NCBI RefSeq assembly: GCF_002750855.1
Contig: NZ_NWUC01000004.1
Location: forward strand, 248,001-312,000
Direction of reading: 5' to 3'
DNA length: 64,000 bases
Origin: Neopararhizobium haloflavum
GTDB lineage: Bacteria; Pseudomonadota; Alphaproteobacteria; Rhizobiales; Rhizobiaceae
The notes below the pieces were generated by a model. The model did no database searches and had not been told where the DNA came from. It worked only from the letters and a program-made list of their open reading frames with translations. A program made the position numbers and the translations under genes. Below, in pieces: positions 43,649-52,639 of this stretch. Position 1 is the first letter of the stretch. Each line of letters begins with the position of its first letter.

Positions 43649-44028
43649 TGCGTATCAATGCGGCCGTTCGACGCCGGCAGCGCCTGTCGCTGACTTCGCT
43701 GATCGACGTGATCTTCCTGCTGCTGCTGTTCTTCATGCTGTCGTCGACCTTCACCCGGTTTGCGGAGGTGGAGCTTGCCGGCGGCCAGGGCGGCACCGGA
43801 ACGTCCGGACAGCCCGACATCCTGATCCGGCTCGACGGCGAGGCGTGGACGGTCAACGGTGAAACCGTCGAACCCGAAGGCGCCATCGCGCAATTACAGG
43901 GTCTGGAGGCGGCGGGCGCTGAAAGCGCGGTGCTGCTCGTTCGCGGCGAGGCCACGTCGCAGCAGCTCGTCACGGCTGTCGAACAGATCCGCCGCGATAC
44001 GACACTGACATTGAACGTGGCGCGGTGA
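43648..44028 (+). CDS. exbD: ExbD-type protein, first copy
   Basis: 126 residues. A single helix with the essential Asp in LTSLIDVIFLLLLFFMLSST, then a periplasmic domain ending in a strand-helix. It couples proton flow through ExbB to TonB. The start overlaps the exbB stop by one base. Confidence 0.9.
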   Translation: MRINAAVRRRQRLSLTSLIDVIFLLLLFFMLSSTFTRFAEVELAGGQGGTGTSGQPDILIRLDGEAWTVNGETVEPEGAIAQLQGLEAAGAESAVLLVRGEATSQQLVTAVEQIRRDTTLTLNVAR

Positions 44029-44038
44029 GGATGGCGAC

Positions 44039-44437
44039 GTGACGCTGAAGCTTCCACAACAAAAGCCGAGACGGGCGATGGAAAACACCATCGCGCTCAT
44101 CAATATCGTCTTTCTGATGCTCATCTTCTTCCTCGTCGCTGGTACGCTGGCGCCGCCGCTCGACAGTTCCGTCACGATGATCGAGACGGAGAATGCGGAG
44201 CAGGCCGAGCCGCCCGACGCCCTGGCCGTGACCGCTGAGGGCGCGTTTCGTTATCGCGGTGCGGAAACCAGCCTCGAGCGCTTCCTGTCGGAGAATGAAG
44301 ATCTGACGGGCCAGACGACCATGCGCCTTGTCGTCGATCGCGCCCTGCCCGCCGACATGCTGGTCGCGATCACGGGACGGCTGCGCGAGGCCGGGTTTGA
44401 AAGCGTGAGCGTGGTGACCGAGAGGGCCGCCCAATGA
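44039..44437 (+). CDS. ExbD-type protein, second copy
   Basis: 132 residues with GTG start. One helix, ENTIALINIVFLMLIFFLVAGTL. At the place where ExbD has its proton-carrying Asp (L-I-D-V in the first copy) this protein has Asn (L-I-N-I). It may therefore be a structural partner in a mixed ExbD dimer instead of a proton carrier. Its stop overlaps the tonB start as ATGA. Confidence 0.85.
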   Translation: MTLKLPQQKPRRAMENTIALINIVFLMLIFFLVAGTLAPPLDSSVTMIETENAEQAEPPDALAVTAEGAFRYRGAETSLERFLSENEDLTGQTTMRLVVDRALPADMLVAITGRLREAGFESVSVVTERAAQ

Positions 44438-45663
44438 CCAAACGGATCGATCCGTTGAGCGCCGAAGCGCTCGCCGTTCCCATCCCGCTCGATTTCGCCC
44501 CAACGCTGACGCAGAAGACCCTCACCGAAACGTTGGCAGCGGCGCACGACAAAGCGCCCATCACCGCCCGCCAATCGGACGAGGCGACCGGGATCATCGC
44601 GCGCGGCGCGGCCGGCATGCGCCGCCACCCTGCCTTATGGGTCGTTGCGGCCGTCGGTTCTTTGGCGATCCATCTGGCGGTGAGCTACTATTTCATAGAA
44701 CCGCCGGAGCCGGTCCTGATCTCGGGCGGGGAGGCAACCCCCGTCTCGGTTCTCGGCAATGCGTTCGAAGACATGCAGTCGGCAGGCGAAGCGGTAGACG
44801 AGCCAACCGTCACGCGACCGGTCGAGCCAGTCAACCCGACCACGCCAGACACTCCGAGTCCCACGGAAGCAACAACCGCGGAGACACCTGACGCGGTGGC
44901 GCCAAACGAGACGCCGACGAATGAGCCTCTCGCCGAACCGTCTGTCGCGGCGCCAGCCGATACCGAAGCTCTCGAACCAGCGTCGCCCAATGGCGTTGTC
45001 ATCGCCGAGCCGCCAGTGACGGCACCGACGCCGCCGCCGGAGGAGCAGGCGGCCGAGAGCCCGCCGGTGACGGCCGAGCCTCCTGAGCCTGCGGTCGAGG
45101 AGCCGGTTCAGAGCGCCGAAGCCGTCGAACCCTTGCCAGACCCGATCGTCGACGCCCCCATCCCGACACCGCGGCCGGAATATACGCCTCCCCCGCCTCC
45201 GCAAAGAGCCGAGCCACAGCCGGCGCCGCAGCCCCAACGCCAGCAGGCACAGGGTGAGCGGGGCAATCAGGCTGTCAATCAAAGTGCTGGCACGGCATCC
45301 GGGCAGACCCAGCAAGGAGCGGCAGCGCAACAGGCACAAGCGGCCGCGCGTGCACAGGCGCAGGCAGAACAGAACGCCGCCATTTCCAACTATCAGGGAC
45401 AGGTCAGGTCGCGACTGCTGCGGGCGCTTCGCTATCCATCGGCCGCGCGCCGCGACCGGCTGTCAGGTCAGGTCCAGGTAACCTTCACGGTTTCCGCCAA
45501 CGGGTCGGTCAGTGGCATCGCCGTAACGGGCAGTTCTGGTTCGCCGGTCCTCGATCAGGCTGCCGTTCAGACTGTCCAGCGCGCAGCACCCTTCCCCGCG
45601 ATACCGGCCGCAGCAGGCCGCAACTCGTGGCGGTTCAACGCCCCCCTCGCGTTCAATCCCTGA
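44434..45663 (+). CDS. tonB: TonB-family energy transducer
   Basis: 409 residues. A cytosolic extension of about 65 residues precedes the single helix (ALWVVAAVGSLAIHLAVSYYF), longer than in classic TonB. A Pro/Glu/Thr-rich spacer of about 200 residues spans the periplasm, then a Gln/Ala-rich coil, and the TonB C-terminal domain (RLLRALRYPSAARRDRLSG, VTFTVSANGSV). It transmits energy to outer-membrane receptors, none of which is encoded in the window. Confidence 0.9.
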   Translation: MTKRIDPLSAEALAVPIPLDFAPTLTQKTLTETLAAAHDKAPITARQSDEATGIIARGAAGMRRHPALWVVAAVGSLAIHLAVSYYFIEPPEPVLISGGEATPVSVLGNAFEDMQSAGEAVDEPTVTRPVEPVNPTTPDTPSPTEATTAETPDAVAPNETPTNEPLAEPSVAAPADTEALEPASPNGVVIAEPPVTAPTPPPEEQAAESPPVTAEPPEPAVEEPVQSAEAVEPLPDPIVDAPIPTPRPEYTPPPPPQRAEPQPAPQPQRQQAQGERGNQAVNQSAGTASGQTQQGAAAQQAQAAARAQAQAEQNAAISNYQGQVRSRLLRALRYPSAARRDRLSGQVQVTFTVSANGSVSGIAVTGSSGSPVLDQAAVQTVQRAAPFPAIPAAAGRNSWRFNAPLAFNP

Positions 45664-45787
45664 TCGGAAGGCAGCCGCACGCATATCTTTCCGCAAGGAG
45701 CGCAAGTCTGGTATAAGACGTAAACGAGCGGCCAGCCGCCCGACAGCCGGGTTGCTGACTGCACTCATATGGCGATAAACGAGAACC

Positions 45788-46135
45788 ATGAGTCTGCCGC
45801 AAGTCACTCCACCAGACCGCATCGAGGATTTCAACGCGCTCGCCGATCAGGCGCGTCGGGCCAGCGACCTTCTCAAGGCGCTGTCCCACGAGAGCCGTCT
45901 GCTCATCCTGTGCCTGCTTGTCGAGGGGGAAAAATCGGTTTCCGAGCTGGAAGAGATCATGACGATGCCGCAGGCAGCGGTATCGCAGCAGCTCGCACGC
46001 CTGCGCTTTGACCGCCTCGTCGCGACCCGGCGGGAGGGCCGCATCATCTATTACTCCATCGCAAGTCCGGAAGCTGCACGTGTCATCGAGACGTTGCATG
46101 CGATCTATTGCGAGCCGGCGCGCGGCAGCAAATGA
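45788..46135 (+). CDS. ArsR-family transcription regulator
   Basis: 115 residues. A winged helix with KALSHESRLLILCLLVEGEKSV, recognition helix AAVSQQLARLRFDRLV and wing TRREGRIIYYSI. It has no clear metal-binding Cys motif (the typical ELCVCDL is replaced by SVSELEEI). Two cysteines (CLL and YCEPA) remain as possible sensors. It stands alone between tonB and the DUF475 gene, and its target is unknown. Confidence 0.88.
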   Translation: MSLPQVTPPDRIEDFNALADQARRASDLLKALSHESRLLILCLLVEGEKSVSELEEIMTMPQAAVSQQLARLRFDRLVATRREGRIIYYSIASPEAARVIETLHAIYCEPARGSK

Positions 46136-46278
46136 CGGCGTTCGACGATGCGGGAGACATTGCCCGCGCGGAACGGTCTTGCCGCCGCGACGAAACGGGC
46201 TAACTGTGGACTGCCTCGATCCGGCGACGCCCAATCACCATCCTTTTTGAGACACTTGGACTGAAAGACACTTTCACC

Positions 46279-47355
46279 ATGGACAAACCGACCTACCGCT
46301 ATTTTACCTGGGCGTTCATCACGACAGTCGTCGGTCTGGCGCTCGGCGCCTGGGTCGGCTGGGAATATACCGGCACGATTTCCGGCACAGCTTCCATCTT
46401 CTTCATCTGCGCGGTGCTGGCCGTGCTGGAAATCTCGTTGTCCTTCGACAACGCGATCGTCAATGCCAACAAGCTGAAGGAAATGACGCCGGTCTGGCAG
46501 CGTCGCTTTCTGACCTGGGGCATTCTCATCGCCGTCTTCGGCATGCGCATCATCTTCCCCCTGGTGATCGTGGCGGTCGCGGCCTGGATCGGACCCATAG
46601 CCGCAGTCCAGCTGGCGATTTCAGAACCGGCCGAATATTCCCGCATCATGAGCGAGGCGCATCTGTCGATCGCAGCGTTCGGCGGCACCTTCCTGATGAT
46701 GGTCGGGCTCACCTATTTCTTCGATGAACACAAGGATATCCACTGGGTTCACGCGATCGAGTCGCGGGTTTCCGAATATGCCAGCATCAAGGGCATCGAA
46801 ATCGCGTTCGTTCTGCTGCTGATGCTCATCTTCTCGTCCTTTCTCACTGCCGAGGAGACGACAACCTTCGTGTTCTCCGCGATCTACGGGCTCCTGACGT
46901 TTCTGCTCGTCGACGTGTTGGGCAACGTACTCGACAAGAAGCAGCAGGCCCTTTCCGGGGCCGCCAAGGGCGGTTTCGGCGCCTTCGTCTATCTGGAAGT
47001 TCTCGATGCGAGCTTCTCTTTCGACGGCGTGATCGGCGCTTTCGCGCTGACGCAGAACCTATTCGTCATCGCCATCGGCCTCGGCATCGGCGCGATGTAC
47101 GTGCGCTCAATGACCATCATGCTCGTGGAAAAAGGGACGCTCGCACAGTACCGCTACCTGGAGCATGGGGCGTTCTATGCGATCCTGATCCTGTCGGTGA
47201 TCATGTATGCGCAGTCGCTCGTGCATGTGCCGGAAGTGATCACCGGGCTTGGCGGCGCCTCGCTCATCGGCCTCGCCCTGTGGTCGTCGATCCGCTACAA
47301 CCGCCGCCACGGCGTTGAAGCGAGCGACGCCGAACCGGCGCATCAACCCGGCTGA
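46279..47355 (+). CDS. DUF475 (TerC-related) membrane protein
   Basis: 358 residues, about nine helices. The first half has SLSFDNAIVNANKLKEM and the second LDASFSFDGVIGAF, an inverted pair of Asp-containing motifs like those in TerC-type proteins, which are linked to metal handling. The function of DUF475 itself is not established. It converges on the polysaccharide gene and follows the ArsR gene by about 140 nt. Confidence 0.88.
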   Translation: MDKPTYRYFTWAFITTVVGLALGAWVGWEYTGTISGTASIFFICAVLAVLEISLSFDNAIVNANKLKEMTPVWQRRFLTWGILIAVFGMRIIFPLVIVAVAAWIGPIAAVQLAISEPAEYSRIMSEAHLSIAAFGGTFLMMVGLTYFFDEHKDIHWVHAIESRVSEYASIKGIEIAFVLLLMLIFSSFLTAEETTTFVFSAIYGLLTFLLVDVLGNVLDKKQQALSGAAKGGFGAFVYLEVLDASFSFDGVIGAFALTQNLFVIAIGLGIGAMYVRSMTIMLVEKGTLAQYRYLEHGAFYAILILSVIMYAQSLVHVPEVITGLGGASLIGLALWSSIRYNRRHGVEASDAEPAHQPG

Positions 47356-47424
47356 ACGCCGTCACGGAAATGCTCGAATGAGCGTCAACGAGATGGCACT
47401 CCGGTGGTCTGGCGGCGATGAAGA

Positions 47425-49353
47425 TTATTGGGCCGCCTTGCTTGCCGCGTCGGTGCAGGGGCCGGTTCTGACATAGCCGCTGACATGTTCGGACAGGATT
47501 GCCGCGCATGCCGCCTCGTCGTTGCACTCGGCCGCGGCAGCCAGACGGTCGAGAACGCTCTTGAGCGTTTCCCAGGCAAGGAATTTTTCGTGTGCCTTGA
47601 GAATGCTCGGATTGGCGGTCGGTAGCGGGTTCTCGCCGATCAGCAGCTCTTCGTAGAGCTTTTCGCCGGGCCGCAATCCGATGGTGGAGATCTCGATGTC
47701 CCCACCCGGATTGTCGTCCGTGCGTTCCGTGCGGCCCGACAGACGGATCATCCGGCGAGCGAGATTGATGATCTTGACCGGTTCGCCCATATCGAGCACG
47801 AAGACCTCGCCGCCGGTGGCCATCTGTCCGGCCTGCAGGACAAGGCTGACGGCTTCCGGAATAGTCATGAAGTAACGCGTGACATCCGGATCGGTCACCG
47901 TGATCGGCCCGCCCTCACGGATCTGGCGGCGAAAGAGCGGAACGACGGAACCGCTGCTGTCGAGCACGTTGCCGAAGCGGACCATGGAGAAGACCGTGCC
48001 GCCCGTCCCCGTCGTCTCGTCGGCCAGGGCTTGGACCGTCATCTCCGCCATGCGCTTTGTCGCGCCCATGACATTGGTAGGACGAACCGCCTTGTCGGTT
48101 GAAATCAGCACGAAGCGGCCGACGCCATTTGCGCGCGCCACGTCAGCGGTGTTCATCGTGCCGATTATGTTGTTGGTCACACCTTCCAGCGGATCGTTCT
48201 CGATCAACGGGACATGCTTGTAGGCGGCGGCGTGATAAAGGGCGTCGGGCCGATGCAGCCGGACGATATCGTCCATGCGGCTTCGGTCGCGCACGCTGGC
48301 AAGGTGCGCCGTGACGGCGGATGCCAACTCATTGCGAGTGATGAGCTCGCTGATTTCGGCATGGATGCGATAGAGGCCGAACTCGTTATGGTCGACCATC
48401 ACCAGATGATCGATGCCGGTGGCCAGCAACTGCCGGCAAAGCTCGCTGCCGATGCTGCCGCCAGCGCCGGTCACCAGTACGGTGCGCAGACCCATCGTCC
48501 GCGCATCGATCGGCTCTGCGAGCGGTTGCCGCTCCAGCAGTTCGTCGATCCGCAGGTCTTCCATATCCGAAAAGGTCGCCTGCCCGATCGCCAGTTTGGA
48601 GAATTCGGGAATTGAGCGAACGCGGATATTGAAAGGCTCCAGGCTCGCGACAATGGCGCGCCGCCGCGCAAGTGGTGCGCCGGGCAGCGCCAGCAGGATG
48701 TCGGTGACACCATGGCGTTCGATCAGACGCGGGATGTCGGACGGCGCGTGGACCTTCAGGCCGTTCAGCCGCTTGCCCTGCTTGGCGGCATCGTCATCGA
48801 GAAAACCGACGATGAGGCTCTGGCCGGACATGGTCAGCGAGCTCGCGGCCTGCGCACCGGCGTTGCCGGCGCCGTATATCATCGTGGGCCGACGAGCGGT
48901 TTCGACCAGATTGAGATGCTTGAGCAGCAATTGAGACGCCACGATACGGCTGAAGGATACAAAGCCCCAGAAGAGCAGCGGCTGCATGATGCCGAGCGAA
49001 CGCGGGACGCCCGGTAACCTCAACGCAACGAGCAGCGAAAACAGAATCAGACCGTAAAGACACACGGCCTGCGCGACTGCACGCAGGCTCGCGATGCCGG
49101 AATATCGAAATATCGCCCGGTAGAGGCCGAACCGAATGAAGATCGGCACGAACAGCACCGCCGTGATCCCATAAACGGCAAGCTGCTCGCCATTATAGGG
49201 ATAGTGGTACCGCTCCAGGCGTAGCGAATAGGCCAGCCATGTCGCGATCAGCGCCAGCGCCATGTCGACGGCGAGGACGACGAACTGCTTCTGCAGTTGC
49301 GACATCGCGAGCAGACGATCAATGAGACGCATCGGTCTCTTCATGGCGCGCAT
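47425..49353 (-). CDS. CapD/WbpM-type nucleoside-diphosphate-sugar dehydratase/epimerase
   Basis: 642 residues. Four N-terminal helices (25-140), a first nucleotide-binding region (YGAGNAGAQAA at 160-170), then the catalytic SDR domain with VTGAGGSIGSE (294-304) and YHAAAYKHVPLIE. This is the layout of WbpM/FlaA1-like UDP-GlcNAc 4,6-dehydratases. It should make the first deoxy-amino sugar of the surface glycan. The start overlaps the WecA-like gene by 35 nt; ATGs at 49344 and 49332 are also possible. Confidence 0.92.
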   Translation of the reverse strand: MRAMKRPMRLIDRLLAMSQLQKQFVVLAVDMALALIATWLAYSLRLERYHYPYNGEQLAVYGITAVLFVPIFIRFGLYRAIFRYSGIASLRAVAQAVCLYGLILFSLLVALRLPGVPRSLGIMQPLLFWGFVSFSRIVASQLLLKHLNLVETARRPTMIYGAGNAGAQAASSLTMSGQSLIVGFLDDDAAKQGKRLNGLKVHAPSDIPRLIERHGVTDILLALPGAPLARRRAIVASLEPFNIRVRSIPEFSKLAIGQATFSDMEDLRIDELLERQPLAEPIDARTMGLRTVLVTGAGGSIGSELCRQLLATGIDHLVMVDHNEFGLYRIHAEISELITRNELASAVTAHLASVRDRSRMDDIVRLHRPDALYHAAAYKHVPLIENDPLEGVTNNIIGTMNTADVARANGVGRFVLISTDKAVRPTNVMGATKRMAEMTVQALADETTGTGGTVFSMVRFGNVLDSSGSVVPLFRRQIREGGPITVTDPDVTRYFMTIPEAVSLVLQAGQMATGGEVFVLDMGEPVKIINLARRMIRLSGRTERTDDNPGGDIEISTIGLRPGEKLYEELLIGENPLPTANPSILKAHEKFLAWETLKSVLDRLAAAAECNDEAACAAILSEHVSGYVRTGPCTDAASKAAQ

Positions 49354-50392
49354 TGTCCGAGTGATCCTGCTGTTTCTGGCTGTCCGGCCTGCCCGCGCCG
49401 AACCAGACGGCCAGCGCGATCAGGGGCGCATATGCCGCAAGTAAAGCGAAAGGTCCAGCGAGGAAGCCATCAACAACGGCCCAGGCCAGCGGTAATAACC
49501 AGACAATATTTATCACGGCGACAGAGAGCGTGACAGGTAGATGACCGGCGAAACGACGCGCGGCGATCTGATATGTGTGCGTGCGATGGGCAATATGGGG
49601 CGCGTGCCCCTGTGCCAAACGGGCCAACAGCGTATAGGTCGCGTCGACGATGAAAGCCCCGCACAGGATCAGCATCGCCCAGAACATGGCCGGGTTCAGC
49701 GCCGACCAGCCGAGCGCAAGGACGGCGACGGCGAGGCCGACAAAACCGCTGCCGACATCGCCCATGAAAATGCGCGCCCTCGGCAGATTCCAGATGAGAA
49801 AGCCGGTTGCGGCGGCTGCCAGCGCCACGCCGGGCAAGGCGGCCCCCGCATTGGTTCGCATCATCAGAAGCAGCGCCGCGCAAAGGCTCACAGTAACCAC
49901 TTCCACGCCTGCAATTCCGTCGATCCCATCCATGAAGTTGAACAAATTGAGCATCCAGACAACGGCGATCCATGCCAGGACATCTCCCGGCAGACCGAGA
50001 TCGACCGGCTGGCCGCCGAAAGAGACCGGCGGCATGCCGCCGATCGCATAGAGCGCGATGCCGGCGCCTACGAAATGGAGAACAAGACGGGGCGCCGCAT
50101 CGAGTGAGCGCATATCGTCGACCAGTCCCGTTGCGGCAATGATCCCACCACCGGCGATCAGCGCAAACGCCAGCGGCCAGCCGATCGTGCCCTCGCCCGC
50201 CAGCAGGCTCAGGGCCGCGAGGAAGGTGACGACGATCGCCGCGCCGCCCCCGCGCGGCACGGGCCGGCTATGGGAGGAGCGCGCGTTGGGTCGGTCGATC
50301 AGGCCGGAACGCTGGCTGACGCGACGCACCAATCCCGTCAGGATGGCGGAAGCGACAAGCACCGAGGCAAAAAGCCAGAGGTGCTGCATCAT
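49319..50392 (-). CDS. Undecaprenyl-phosphate sugar-1-phosphate transferase (WecA/WbpL type)
   Basis: 357 residues, about ten helices. VDDMRSLDAAPRL and NLFNFMDGIDGIAG carry the Asp motifs of the GT family-4 transferases, and MGDVGSGFVG the next one. It moves a sugar-1-phosphate onto the lipid carrier and so starts the O-chain. It is coupled by ATGA to the epimerase gene before it and overlaps the CapD-type gene after it. Confidence 0.92.
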   Translation of the reverse strand: MMQHLWLFASVLVASAILTGLVRRVSQRSGLIDRPNARSSHSRPVPRGGGAAIVVTFLAALSLLAGEGTIGWPLAFALIAGGGIIAATGLVDDMRSLDAAPRLVLHFVGAGIALYAIGGMPPVSFGGQPVDLGLPGDVLAWIAVVWMLNLFNFMDGIDGIAGVEVVTVSLCAALLLMMRTNAGAALPGVALAAAATGFLIWNLPRARIFMGDVGSGFVGLAVAVLALGWSALNPAMFWAMLILCGAFIVDATYTLLARLAQGHAPHIAHRTHTYQIAARRFAGHLPVTLSVAVINIVWLLPLAWAVVDGFLAGPFALLAAYAPLIALAVWFGAGRPDSQKQQDHSDNARHEETDASH

Positions 50393-51366
50393 CGCTTCCT
50401 TTCGAAAAAGTCGTTCGCCATGGCCGCGATCCCCGCGTCCGTGGAATGGGGGGGCCGCCAGTCGAGTTCGCTGCACGTTTGTGAGATGTCGACCCGCAGC
50501 GAGTCAAGGAGTCGCGCCGCGGCGGCACGTCTGCCCGTCATCATTGCTGCCGCGCGCAGCAGCGGCGCCGGTACCGGGACGAGACGCGCCGGCCGGTCCA
50601 TCGCGGCGGCGACGCGGCGCAGAAGCTCGGGCGTCGATACATCGTGACCGTCGCCGGCCATCAGCACCTTGTCGGGAACCTGCCGGCAGGTGATCGCAGC
50701 AAGGGCAAGATCGGCCAGATTGTCACGCGAGACCAGGCTGCGACGATTGTCGATTGCGCCGAGCGGCAGCGGTATTCCGCGTGCGATCCAGCCCATCATG
50801 GCATCGAGGTTGCCGCGCACCCCAGCGCCATAGACCAGAGGCGGGCGAACCACGACCGCCTGCATTCCGGTTCGCGCCGCGATCTCCCTCAGCCCCTGCT
50901 CGGCCTCCCATTTGGACACCGCATAGGGATCGAGCGGTCGGGGAGCGTCATCCGGGCCGAATGCCGCATCCTTCTCTGTTCGTTCGCCATTGACCTTTAT
51001 CGTGCTGATGAAAAGGAAGCGCGAGACCCCCGCGCGAGCGGCCTGCAGGGCGATGGCCAGCGTGCCATCACGGTTGACCTGGCGATGGGCCTCTTCGGCC
51101 TCTGCCGCCGTTTCACCGAGGCGATGGACGCGTGCCGCGCAGTGCACGACGAGATCGATACCGTGAAGAGCCGTCGTCCAGTCCGCCGTTGGTCCGAGAT
51201 GCGGCGCCAGTCGCTGGTCCGTGTCCACCGGGAAGGTCGGAACCGGCTTTCGCACCGCAGCCACCGCCTGGAGATGCTCCACCTCGGCGATCCGGGCGAT
51301 CACGGCACGGCCGACGAATCCGCTCGCCCCGGTGACGAGAACACGGTGCGCGGACGAGCCACTCAT
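50389..51366 (-). CDS. NAD-dependent sugar epimerase/dehydratase
   Basis: 325 residues. The extended SDR fold begins VLVTGASGFVGRAV and has the YxxxK pair (DPYAVSKWEAE). It is like the WbpV/WbpK class that works on UDP- or dTDP-deoxy-sugar intermediates, next to a WbpM-like and a WbpL-like gene. The exact product cannot be given. Start and stop overlap both neighbours by 4 nt. Confidence 0.9.
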   Translation of the reverse strand: MSGSSAHRVLVTGASGFVGRAVIARIAEVEHLQAVAAVRKPVPTFPVDTDQRLAPHLGPTADWTTALHGIDLVVHCAARVHRLGETAAEAEEAHRQVNRDGTLAIALQAARAGVSRFLFISTIKVNGERTEKDAAFGPDDAPRPLDPYAVSKWEAEQGLREIAARTGMQAVVVRPPLVYGAGVRGNLDAMMGWIARGIPLPLGAIDNRRSLVSRDNLADLALAAITCRQVPDKVLMAGDGHDVSTPELLRRVAAAMDRPARLVPVPAPLLRAAAMMTGRRAAAARLLDSLRVDISQTCSELDWRPPHSTDAGIAAMANDFFERKR

Positions 51367-52499
51367 GGTGTGGCAACCCCGCGCTCACCGTCCCTCCCGG
51401 CAAGAAGGCCGCGGTAGAGCTCTGCATAAGCCGTCGCCATGCGCTTGGCGGTGAAGACCGCTTCATAGCGAGCCCGTGCCGCTTTGCCAAAGGCTTCGAC
51501 CGCGTCGCCGTCGGTTGCCAGACGCTGCATCGCGGCGGCGAAGGCCTCGGGATCGTTCGGCGGGACGACGAGACCAGTTTCGCCATCGCGATTGATATAG
51601 CTGGTGCCGGTGCCGATCTCGCAGGAGATCATCGGCTTTGCGAACATCGCCGCCTCGACGAGCGACAGGCCGAAGGCCTCCGAGCGCAGGTGCGAGGGAA
51701 ACGCGAATGCCCGGCATAGTGCCAGAAGCGCAACCTTGTCCGCATCATCGAGCGCGCCGAGAAAATGCACGTTTTCAAGGCCAGCGGCCTGGCGCTTGAG
51801 GTCATCTTCCATCGGTCCCGACCCGACGATCACGACCGGCAGACCTGAAAGGCGCGCAGCCTCGATGAGGACGTGGAGGCCCTTGTAGTAGCGCAGCACG
51901 CCCGTGAACAGAAAGAACCCCGCCGGCAGCGCCGCTCTCCAATGAGCAAGCCGCTCGTCGGACGGTGCCGGATAGTCAGCTTCGGCCAGGCCGTTCTCGA
52001 TGATCGTCACCTTGTCCTTGAAGGGGCGGAGGTCCGCGCTGGTCCGCAGATAGTTCGGTGATGCGCAAACGATCGAATCGACGTTTCCGAGAAACCGCCG
52101 CATCAGCGGGCGGTAAAGGGCCATCAGACGCTTCTGCTTCACGATATCGGACTGGTATGTGACCACGGTCGGCTTGCCGTGGCGGGCGAGGAAATGGGCC
52201 ACATCCATGTAGGGCCACGGAAAATGATAGTGGACGATGTCTGCTAAGCGGGCGCGTTCGGCGAAGAGCTTCCACGCGGTCAGTGACAAACCCGTCGACG
52301 CGATATCGGCTGTCAGCGGGGCCTTGAGAGCGAGGTGTCCGTCAAACTCGACGGTTCTTTCCCGCGGGTTTCTGCTCAGCGAAAGGACCTCCGAAGACAC
52401 GCCGTGCGCCGCGGTTCCCTTGACGATCGCGTGGATCGCACGCTCCATGCCGCCGAAGCTGTCGGGCCAATAGGTCTTGAAGAAGTGGAGAACATGCAT
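51363..52499 (-). CDS. Glycosyltransferase family 4 (first copy)
   Basis: 378 residues. GT-B fold: N-terminal FFKTYWPDSFGGMERAIHAI, the middle IVGSGPMEDDLKR and the nucleotide-sugar site SEAFGLSLVEAAMFAKPMIS with the E-x7-E pattern. It adds a sugar to the lipid-linked glycan at the inner face of the membrane. It is the first gene of the minus-strand set and is divergent from the acyltransferase gene. Confidence 0.9.
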   Translation of the reverse strand: MHVLHFFKTYWPDSFGGMERAIHAIVKGTAAHGVSSEVLSLSRNPRERTVEFDGHLALKAPLTADIASTGLSLTAWKLFAERARLADIVHYHFPWPYMDVAHFLARHGKPTVVTYQSDIVKQKRLMALYRPLMRRFLGNVDSIVCASPNYLRTSADLRPFKDKVTIIENGLAEADYPAPSDERLAHWRAALPAGFFLFTGVLRYYKGLHVLIEAARLSGLPVVIVGSGPMEDDLKRQAAGLENVHFLGALDDADKVALLALCRAFAFPSHLRSEAFGLSLVEAAMFAKPMISCEIGTGTSYINRDGETGLVVPPNDPEAFAAAMQRLATDGDAVEAFGKAARARYEAVFTAKRMATAYAELYRGLLAGRDGERGVATP

Positions 52500-52639
52500 G
52501 TCGGTCAGCGCGCCCTGGCGAATTGCGAGGCGCCACGCATAGGTAAAATGGCTGGCCTATGCCAGTGCGTGGCGTTTAAAGAGGGATGATGCGCGGCAGA
52601 CAACCGGGCGGCCAGCAGGAAGGGCGATAGCAGCGGCAC

